This document shows positions 56,341 to 64,000 of a DNA stretch of 64,000 bases, piece after piece. Below the pieces are notes generated by a model. That model was not told where the DNA came from, ran no database searches, and was given only the letters and a program-made list of their open reading frames with translations. The stretch spans positions 2,852,001-2,916,000 of the forward strand of contig JAVHJL010000008.1 of NCBI GenBank assembly GCA_036971715.1, written 5' to 3'. The stretch comes from Arthrobotrys musiformis. Its lineage: Eukaryota > Ascomycota > Orbiliomycetes > Orbiliales > Orbiliaceae. Each line of letters begins with the position of its first letter. Within the stretch, counting starts at the first letter, position 1. Both the position numbers and the translations under genes were made by a program.

Positions 56341-58740
56341 ATGGAAGATCTAAACCCGGGATACTCAGCAGGATACTTTCACAACGTCCCCTGCACCAGC
56401 GGTAACTGTTCCTCGACTGTCGCAGTCAGCGTCGTGCATCTTATGACCTTTCCCGAGTCTATGAGTGAGCTTCTCCCTTTCTTTGTGCTTCCCTTCCTCC
56501 GAACTGTTGAAGTACTGAAACTAGCTGACATCCCTACCTAGTCAAATACGTCGTCGCCGTACTCTACTTATTGTGGTGCTTTGGTGTGATTTTCACTTAC
56601 GTTTACAACGTCACCCGGTCCAAACCTCTCAAAGGCAAAATCGGAACCAGGATCAAAAATTGGATCTGGCGTAAGATCAAGGCCGGCTACTTCAGGGTCA
56701 AGGAACGGGTCAAAAAGAAGATCCAAGGGGACCTTTACATCAAACCGGACCGGTTCGAAAAGCCTGACCCTAGTCCACACAAGATCCAGAGGAAATGGAG
56801 GCAACCAGTGGATGTAAACCAAATGAATCGGTTTCGACGGCTGAGGAGGCGACGGGTTTTCAGGCAGAGCAAATTCGAATGGTACGAGTAGATTCCGGCC
56901 CGGGGCACAGCCATGGTATGGCAACTACAAAGGAAGGTGATGTTTCCTTTCAAGATACCATGGCTGATGTCTCGGCCCAGATCTCCCTCGTCAGCCTTCC
57001 GAGGGAGAAATATGGTGACGACGATAGTGACAGCGATATGGACATTTTTACGGGTAAAGTCTACTCGCCACCTTTCCTTTCTCGTTCGTGTGATGCTAAT
57101 TGTAATCTTAGATGCTGTGTCTTTCCAGTCTACTAGATCCACATCTCCAAAACCAACCTTTTCCAACCCAATTATCTCAAAGTCAAGCGAAATTTCCCCC
57201 AATATTGAACACTCCCCTCAAATTCCCAACACCCGTGAGAATCAGGAACAAGAATATTCCCAAATTGCTGTTGAAGACGGGTTTCCTCAAGAATACCATT
57301 TCCACCATGCAGCAACCGAAGACGGCTCATCTGACTCCACTCCACAGAGCAGTAGCTACGGCTCCGGCTCAGCCATCGATAACTTGATTAAACACAAGAA
57401 AACGTTGTCACTGGGCCATGACTCTACAGACCAAATTAAGATTGAGGATCTCATCCCAGTCGCCCCCCCAGTCGACCCCAAAATTCAGGAGACCCTGACA
57501 GAGTTGGACTCCTTCGATGTCTACAACTTCATGTGGCAGTTCGTCACAGATATTTCCCTCACTGACCCCGTCAGAAGATCTCGCATTATTACTTGTCCTA
57601 ACCTCTCTGACCCTTCGATTATCAGTACCATCTCCGAGATTCTGGATATCATCCCCTTCGAAGATGTTCTAGATGCTTGGGCGTATATCTGGGAGCTTGT
57701 TGTTGCCCCGCATATGACGGAGGAAGAAGCAACTGAGTTTGTGAAAATCAAAGACAACTACTTCGCCGAGCAGATAGAAGTTGCCCAGGAACAAAGCGAT
57801 GGCATCGAGATTGTTGATGGGGATGCGGCAAACGGAAAGCCCGTTTATTATGACGATCCGGACCTCCAGTGGCCTCTTAAGCCCACCGCGGAACATTTAA
57901 GAATCAGGCGTGACTGTATTGAGCGCAAGAAAGCCGAAAAGCTGGCAGAAAAGACCCAAACGAAGGAAAATAGTCTCATGAAGTTTAAGGAAATTCATGC
58001 CATGATGGATGCTAGTCTTCCACCATTGCCAGCCGGGAAAGATAGGCGTAGTGAATGGGGTATCTTCGATGAGCCTGAAAACGATGCTCCTCTGGCAGTT
58101 GAACCTAGTCCTGGGTGTTCTGCGGATCCTCCAGGCCTCTTAGACGAAATAGTCAATGCCCCTCACCCTAGCTCGGGCCAGAGCGATGATATTTCGGAAC
58201 CATGCACGGCCGTCCCGACTGAGGAACAAAACTTAGAGCAGCATGCTCAAATAACCCCTGACGGAGATATTGCGGCAGGTCCCCAAACTACTGTTGAAAA
58301 TAGGCATCGTCAAAAGAAGAGACAAAAGTTTGAGAATGCTAATGATAGTAATCTCACGGATGTTAACGCTAGATACGATGCTAAGAACAAAGCTTGCGAG
58401 GCCATTGTCGAACTTCATCAAAAAGGTATTTTTTACTCGATTCAACTACATGGATAGTAGAACGCTGATTGCTAAGATTAAAACAGCCGAGCCCATCGGC
58501 GGACGTCAGGCGCTCTCTCGAGCCTCATCTGAATCAATCGAATGTCCACCCACAAAAGCCGCCAATGAAACGGACATCTCAATAATTGCTCAATGTGCAT
58601 TTGGTCTTGATGGGACTAAATGTCTTCGCCTCCCTCGCAATTGTGCCCCGGATCCCAACGTTCCCATCAGTCTAGGCGAAGCATTGAGGCGTTTTGCAAG
58701 AGAGGCCGACCATCGGGCTAATTGTGATGGTGAACATTGA
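56341..58740 (+). CDS. Single-pass membrane protein with long cytoplasmic tail, 717 aa
   Basis: Five exons: 56341-56464, 56542-56813, 56864-57053, 57112-58425 and 58487-58740. Introns of 77, 50, 58 and 61 nt have GT..AG ends and agree in phase. The N-terminal 40 residues (LNPGYSAGYFHNVPCTSGNC) precede one transmembrane helix (about 42-66, VVAVLYLLWCFGVIFTYVYN). A very basic stretch follows (KGKIGTRIKNWIWRKIKAGY), then a long acidic, Ser/Pro-rich tail with a folded-looking part (DVYNFMWQFVTDISLTDPVR; FEDVLDAWAYIWELVVAPH) and a C-terminal segment (CLRLPRNCAPDPNVPISLGE). If the 50-nt intron is not used, the first part ends at 56891 and a second gene starts at 56879 or 56918. Family unknown. Confidence 0.55.
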
Positions 58741-59261
58741 TTTTTTCTCTTCTCCATAATCTCTTCATTGACACTTTTTCTTCTTCGCGCGTTCTCGCGG
58801 TTATTCTATACTACTCTTTTTCTTTACTGTCATGGCCATAGACAGCCAATCGGCCAACAAATGTATTTTTCGAGGTTTAATGGAATGAAACACTTTTATC
58901 CCCCAACTCGGCTTGTTCAATGCTCTCTCGCAGAGCTTCAATCTGAAACAGATTTCCTTTTATCGAAGCGAGCTAATTCGTATTGACCCTATAGCCAAAG
59001 GTGATTATAGGGGCGCGCGCCTGAAACAAAATATAACGGTAAGTATCCCTTCAAGCCTCTTTCAAGAAGGTTCTTGAAAAAGCCCTTCAATTTTGCATCC
59101 AATTCTGTTTTATTGTATGCTGCTAACCGAAAGGCTCGATTTGCGAAGTAATACACCCTAGATCATTCCACCATAAAAATACACCCGTATATCCACTGCG
59201 GAATCGATATCAGCACAGAAATTGAAAGCTTCCAAGGCAATAAGTTCGAAAGATACCAAAA
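58741..59261. other. Intergenic stretch
   Basis: No gene recognised. T/C-rich downstream of 58740, probably 3' UTR and then promoter of the next small gene. Confidence 0.5.
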
Positions 59262-59672
59262 ATGGGAGCAACACTCTCTATCCTCTCCACCCAAAATCCG
59301 GACAAATGTATCCAGGTAATGGAAGACGCCCTGACCAACCTAGCGGACCTCGCCATCTCTGCCCGTTTTAGGGAGGTATACCCGCAAATCAATCGTCTAT
59401 CTATCAACGGGAACCGGTCTCCATCGGAGGAAGAGAACTTGACGGTGGAGCAGTTAAAGAGGCAGGTGGCGGATAGTGTTAGGTTGTGGAAGGTGTTCGA
59501 AGAGGGAGTTGGGTATTTGTTTAGGATCGAAGAGGAGGCAGAGGTTAGAGCGTGGGTTGGGGAGGTAGTGAAGGCTCTGAAGGAGGAAGTGGAGGAAATT
59601 GAGAGGGAAGGGGTGGTTAAGAGCCAGGAGGAGGAGGGGAAAGGGAAGGAGAGGGAGAGTAGTGTGGATTAG
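59262..59672 (+). CDS. Small protein with N-myristoylation motif
   Basis: 136 aa. The start MGATLSIL has Gly at 2 and Ser at 6, matching the N-myristoylation consensus, so the protein may be anchored to the cytoplasmic face of a membrane (inference). The remainder is helical: VMEDALTNLADLAISARF, EENLTVEQLKRQVADSVRLW, and a C-terminal Glu/Lys-rich coiled-coil-like end (VVKALKEEVEEIEREG). No family recognised. Same strand as the membrane-protein genes upstream. Confidence 0.55.
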   Translation: MGATLSILSTQNPDKCIQVMEDALTNLADLAISARFREVYPQINRLSINGNRSPSEEENLTVEQLKRQVADSVRLWKVFEEGVGYLFRIEEEAEVRAWVGEVVKALKEEVEEIEREGVVKSQEEEGKGKERESSVD

Positions 59673-60278
59673 GGGTCATATGTATACTGACGCCCTCGAT
59701 ACCCTCGACATAATCGACTATTGCCTTTGCAGCGGCTACATTTGTGCCATTTTGATATATATACGAGCTCTACTGTATCCTTATAAATGCCTATTCCGTC
59801 GAATTCCTGGGGCTTCGGCAGCCATTTCTCTTAGCTGTAGGTGTTGCGAGGATAACTCCCTAGAAATCTCGAGAATTCCGTGAAGGAAGCCTCGTGAAGG
59901 AAACTTGTTTCACATTCCCAAACTCGCATTTTCAGCTGATACCCCATCAAAAGGATTACTACATCGATATGTGTATTGGGAGCCGTTATAACTAGGCTCT
60001 AGCGTGGTAGTACGACATATCTATCTTGATATCTACTAGATCTATAGATTTACACTGTATGCTCGTAATCGCGTTTCGCTCGGGGTTTTTGGAGCGTATG
60101 GGCCTCGATACCCGCCGGGATAAGACATATTTCTCCCTTCGAACTCCCGAAATCCCTAAACGAAAGATATAGCGATACTAGCATTCCATTCTTCTATAGA
60201 TCTAACGGATTCGGAAAGCCAGTTTGAAGTATTAACTACCGATCTCTACAAAGATTATTGAATCAACGAGCCAGAAAA
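59673..60278. other. Intergenic stretch
   Basis: Short frames only; no gene or RNA recognised. Confidence 0.5.
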
Positions 60279-61394
60279 ATGGCCCCGAGCCCACGCAAGC
60301 ATGGTCACCGCCCCCAAAAACGTCCCCGCTCGGCCTCTCCACCACCACAAACACCACTCACAATCCTCCTCTCCCCCATACCCCCTAGCCGTCTAAAATC
60401 CCAATTAGAGGCCGACCTTACCACCCTTCGCAAACGTATCCGTCGCGCGAAATCCCACTCTCTACCCGCTTCAACGATATTGTACACGATCGATAAGGTC
60501 AAGCAGATTGCGGATATCTATGCCAATACGGCTATGGCGTATGTTATGGCTGAGAATACGGCTGAGGTATATGCAATCAGTGCCTCCTCGTTGGAGCAGC
60601 TGATGAAGGTTCTTGATGAATTGTTGAAGGTTGATGCTCCGGGGGGGATTAAGTCCGAGGGGGAGTACGACAGACGGGAGAGGAGAAGGGAAAGTTATAT
60701 TAAAGACGCCCTAAGGGAAAGGGAAAGGGAAAGAGAAAGAGCGGAGAATCGTGAAAGTGGGCAGGATCGTGATAGTCCTCGGGATCCAGGCCCGAGCAAC
60801 CGTGGGAATCAGGAAAGGGAAAGGGAAACACCATCACCAGCACGTCTGCAAGAACATGTACATGATCGCAGGCGGGAGAGCGATTTACCGAATACCTTAC
60901 ATCATTCATACGTGCGTAATACCCCTCCTCATGCACAGTTACGATCGGAGAGCGCCAGTTCCTCGCAAACTCTACAAAGCCCTGCCGCGAAAATCTCACC
61001 CAAGGGGAAAGAAAAGGTGAAAGAACCGGTAGAACTCTACACCCCACCACATACACTGCCATCATATCACAAACAAAGCGAAATGAGTGGTGACTGTGAA
61101 AACCCCTACAGACCAGACAGTAATAGGAGTAGTAGATTCGAACTCATGGGTGTGCCGGATTTGAGGGGGAGACGGAGGGAGAGGTATAATATCCTTCAGC
61201 ACGAGAATCTGGATAATAATGATGTGAGCAATATTCAAGCGGCAGAGAAGCCAAAGGTGCCGCCCAAGCCGACGGTTTATGCAGCACCGGTTCCACCTAA
61301 GCCATCGGTTATGGAGAACCTTTATGATAGGATTAAGAAAACTCCGGCAGCGGGAAGGCTAGTAAAAGTTCGGCGGGATGACAAGAAGAAGTGA
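60279..61394 (+). CDS. Charged, disordered protein with PxxP motifs
   Basis: 371 aa from ATG 60279. A basic, Pro-rich N-terminus (MAPSPRKHGHRPQKRPRSAS) is followed by a helical segment (about 40-125; LEADLTTLRKRIRRAKSHSL, TAMAYVMAENTAEVYAISAS). A long Arg/Glu repeat tract (RERERERERAENRESGQD) follows, then a disordered Ser/Pro region. Near the C-terminus, KVPPKPTVYAAPVPPKP has two PPKP motifs typical of SH3-domain ligands, then a basic end (GRLVKVRRDDKKK). Possibly an adaptor, or a protein with an RNA- or membrane-associated charged tail. Family unknown. Confidence 0.65.
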   Translation: MAPSPRKHGHRPQKRPRSASPPPQTPLTILLSPIPPSRLKSQLEADLTTLRKRIRRAKSHSLPASTILYTIDKVKQIADIYANTAMAYVMAENTAEVYAISASSLEQLMKVLDELLKVDAPGGIKSEGEYDRRERRRESYIKDALRERERERERAENRESGQDRDSPRDPGPSNRGNQERERETPSPARLQEHVHDRRRESDLPNTLHHSYVRNTPPHAQLRSESASSSQTLQSPAAKISPKGKEKVKEPVELYTPPHTLPSYHKQSEMSGDCENPYRPDSNRSSRFELMGVPDLRGRRRERYNILQHENLDNNDVSNIQAAEKPKVPPKPTVYAAPVPPKPSVMENLYDRIKKTPAAGRLVKVRRDDKKK

Positions 61395-62235
61395 CTTTAT
61401 TCCCTCGCCAAAATTTACCCAATGGTCCTATACCCGTTGGAACGTTTTTAAAAGCGTTACCAGAGAAGGAAGCTCTCAGAACCTCCTCTAACAATCGATT
61501 AGGTCGGAGTTGCTTGCGTAGTTGCAATTGAGAATATTGAATTCTTCATGCCCAAGTATTAATGCATTTCTATATATAATACCTAGGTACCTACTTAAGG
61601 ATGTTGTCAGCTTGAAAGACTCATGATCATGAAAATAGATATATACCTAGGTAATGATCAAGTCATGTGCATCAGGGAGCATAGATCACGATTTCTACAA
61701 ATCTACGATTGGAACAAGACATAAATTTTCAGGGGTTTTCATTGCTCGGATCAACGGACAGGACTAAATCTCAGATACTTTCTTTCGTTGGGAAAGATAC
61801 CCTGTGACTCCATCGTGTCCGAAGTTGAAGTGGGACTAAAGCGTATCTATCCTATGAGAAGTATGTAAAGACTCAAAGGGGGCTTGGTGTAGAAAGCTTG
61901 CATGTGTGGACCTTGAGAAGTATGTAAAGTCTCAAAGGCGCGGTGGGGGTGGATACTCGTAAGTCTAATCGGGGGTAAGGAGGAGACTCCGAAGTATCGT
62001 ACGTACAGGATGGTGTAAGAAAATAAGGAGATTACACATTCGTGGATCCCAGTGAAAGTGAGTACGGGCAACAGAACTGAGATCGTGTAAAACTTGTAAA
62101 AATGAAAACTGAAACATGCGAGTAGTGAAGAAAACAGGGGATTAGTAAAGAAATATGTAAAGCTTCGCCGAAGAAAAAGGAAAGTCCGAAAAGAAAAGTA
62201 AAAGTTGTCTGGTGTGAAAAACTTCATGTCGTTGA
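61395..62235. other. Intergenic stretch with a short direct repeat
   Basis: A 25-bp sequence (TGAGAAGTATGTAAAG..CTCAAAGG) occurs at 61854-61878 and 61914-61938 with one mismatch, 60 bp apart. Palindromic CCTAGGTA motifs lie near 61580 and 61647. The 131-codon minus frame at 61847-62242 overlaps the 3' end of the next gene and is not called. Confidence 0.5.
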
Positions 62236-63312
62236 CTAGCAACTACAGCAGTCAGCCCCATCACAGCACGGATCATCGTCGGAATGGCCACAAGGGCATT
62301 TCTGGACTACCTTCGTAGTGAGTCGATTGCATGAACGACTACCAGATGAGGGCTTTGAAGCGGACCCTGAGACCTTAGTCGAACGAGTGCTAGGCTTTGA
62401 CTTGTGGTTGGGTCGGGCAGCTGTGGCCAAAGACTTGAGAGGTTTCTTGACATAAACCGGATTGTTTGTGATGGTGTTGTTGAGAACCGGTTGGCTGAAG
62501 TCGGGCTGGTACGAGGTGAACTGTCCGGCGAAAGGACTGGTGAAGGCATCACTATCGACTGCTGGAGCAGAGTCGAGCAAGTACGGGGTGCCGTGGTTGA
62601 CAATTGTATTGTTAACCAAGGGGCCATTGATCGTCGGACCACTGGACTGGACTGGATTTTGTTGGCCCTGTGGGGACCAAGCACTGGCACGGCCAGCACC
62701 AACACCGCTGTCAATGTGACGCGCGCCTAGAAGCTGATCGGCGAAACCACTGGTGGCACTGGAGATCGTTTGGCCGAAGAATCGACCGTTGCGATCAGTG
62801 GTGTAGAGGATACCGTCCTTGTCAATGAAGGCCAAGGACTCCCCATGTTCGCCCGCGATGGTTACCTTGTAGGCGGGTCTGATGGCAGCGTTTTGTTGTT
62901 GGCTTCCATGGAAGAAGCCGGTTGTTGGCATCGGTGCCACTGGTGCTGGTGTCGGCATAGGTGCAGGCGCAGGGGCTGGTGCTGGTACCGGTGCGTAGAC
63001 CGGTTGGGTAAAGGTTGGTGGGTCTCCCCAGTCATCAGAGTGATGGCCATGACCTCGGCGTTCTGGGCGTCGAATTGGGATAGGCTCAGGGCGCCTATAG
63101 CCGTCTTCAGGGACGTAGTACCTGAAGTCGGGGCTAAGCCCCCTTCGGGTACTAGTCTGGTGACCGCCATGGTCGGCGGCAAGGGCCCTGTGAGCTTCCT
63201 CGTCGGCGTGGGCGGCCCGGAAGGAGACCCCTTCTTGGTTGACCACAAACCTGGGGTTTCGGACAACGCCTGTGAGGCTCCACTCGTAGTCGTCGTGCTT
63301 TCCACGGCTCAT
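62236..63312 (-). CDS. Unknown protein with Pro/Ala linker and Cys-rich tail
   Basis: 358 aa from ATG 63312 (MSRGKHDDYEWSLTG). The N-terminal part is His/Arg-rich. A Pro-Ala repeat linker (APVPAPAPAPAPMPTPAPVA, about 118-140) leads to a small beta-like segment (YKVTIAGEHGESLAFIDKDG). Asn-rich repeats follow (INGPLVNNTIVN; VLNNTITNNPV), then a basic Ser-rich region. The last 20 residues hold eight cysteines (CPCGHSDDDPCCDG, ADCCSC), suggesting metal binding (inference). No signal peptide. Upstream on this strand are good GTAAGT donors (near 63369 and 63791) with AG acceptors, so a multi-intron 5' UTR or an upstream coding exon is possible. Confidence 0.65.
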   Translation of the reverse strand: MSRGKHDDYEWSLTGVVRNPRFVVNQEGVSFRAAHADEEAHRALAADHGGHQTSTRRGLSPDFRYYVPEDGYRRPEPIPIRRPERRGHGHHSDDWGDPPTFTQPVYAPVPAPAPAPAPMPTPAPVAPMPTTGFFHGSQQQNAAIRPAYKVTIAGEHGESLAFIDKDGILYTTDRNGRFFGQTISSATSGFADQLLGARHIDSGVGAGRASAWSPQGQQNPVQSSGPTINGPLVNNTIVNHGTPYLLDSAPAVDSDAFTSPFAGQFTSYQPDFSQPVLNNTITNNPVYVKKPLKSLATAARPNHKSKPSTRSTKVSGSASKPSSGSRSCNRLTTKVVQKCPCGHSDDDPCCDGADCCSC

Positions 63313-64000
63313 CTTTGCGGTAACTGTTGTCAAATTTCAGCATATGTCCGGTGGTTTTTCGTTGGGAGATTGGATGGGAAAGTACTTACTTGGCTTGAAA
63401 GATGGGCCGAAAGGCTGGATGGAAGCTGGGGAGGAAGGTATGGTTAGAAACTTGAAACTTACTACCCTAACGGGCCTAGGTGAGAAAAAATGGGAAAAAA
63501 TGGCAAAAGATGGCACAGGATGGGAGGATATGGCAGGGAGATAAGGGAAGGGATACAGGAGGGGAAGATGATGATACAGGACATAGATTTGAAGGGAAAG
63601 AAGGAGAGAACATGGGAAAACGAGCTAACTAAACAAGATCTAGGAAAGGAGAATACAAGAATGGGAAGATACATGAAGTTGAGGGTAAATATGGCAGATA
63701 GATGGCAATGTGTAGATGGTGATGATAGATGGTGAAGGAAAGAGGGAGAGAAGAGAAGAGAAGAAGAGAGGGGAGAAGGACTTACTGTTTTGTGGAGAGA
63801 AGGTTGGCAACGGTCGTGCGATGACAGCTACGTTGTGCGAAGGGATGCGAAGAGCAACGTGATGAGAGCGATGACGGACAGCTGTGACTGCTTCTCGGCA
63901 GAGTCTCGAATAGATTCTCGGCAGGCGGGGCAGATGCGGAAACAAAAGTGGGTGTGCGGAGGGAAGAGAAGGAAGGAAGAAACGCCGAGACGGAGGGCGT
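63313..64000. other. Purine-rich stretch at the window edge
   Basis: The + strand is strongly G/A-rich (GGGAAAAAATGG, GAAGAGAAGAAGAG) from about 63440 to 63790. On the minus strand this is a C/T-rich leader, typical of fungal promoters or 5' UTRs, probably belonging to the gene at 62236-63312. Open frames here reflect the skew. Confidence 0.5.

Overview
The window looks like nuclear DNA from a filamentous ascomycete (Pezizomycotina). Genes carry short introns (mostly 60-130 nt) with GT..AG ends, and many have a CTAAC/CTAAT-like branch site. The proteins include F-box proteins, a STAND/NLR-type N-terminal domain, a trypsin-fold protein with a PGDCGAWV motif, and Kex2-processed Thr/Ser-rich secreted proteins. 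An AT-rich block carries the transition signature of repeat-induced point mutation (RIP). A nematode-trapping relative (Orbiliomycetes) is my guess from the mix of secreted Cys-rich and F-box families; this is inference only. No rRNA, tRNA, CRISPR array or bacterial operon was recognised.

Layout. 1-8300: AT-rich, RIP-degraded repeats forming two large inverted-repeat structures, with small GC-normal islands that escaped mutation. 8.4-13.8 kb: a frameshifted copy of a common fungal two-helix membrane family, a relic of an NLR-type gene, and a trypsin-fold protein with an apparent His/Asp/Cys triad. 15.1-17.2 kb: a divergently transcribed pair of paralogues of unknown function. 18.0-44.8 kb: an accessory region with six members of one F-box/zinc-ligand family (both strands, shared intron position). 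Interspersed are an orphan NLR N-terminal-domain gene, a TraX-like membrane protein of bacterial type, two secreted Thr-rich paralogues and long gene-poor gaps. 46.0-53.5 kb: a membrane protein and two large proteins of unknown function, one starting with a coding minisatellite. 54.5-59.7 kb: small membrane or lipid-anchored proteins and a 717-aa single-pass membrane protein. 60.3-63.3 kb: a charged PxxP-containing protein and a protein with a Cys-rich tail.

Together the segment reads as fast-evolving accessory chromatin next to a RIP-silenced repeat block. It has a locally expanded F-box family, duplicated secreted proteins, gene relics and one probable horizontally acquired gene. Gene models below were spliced by hand from phase-consistent introns. 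Where an ORF extends upstream of its first ATG, I used the first ATG.
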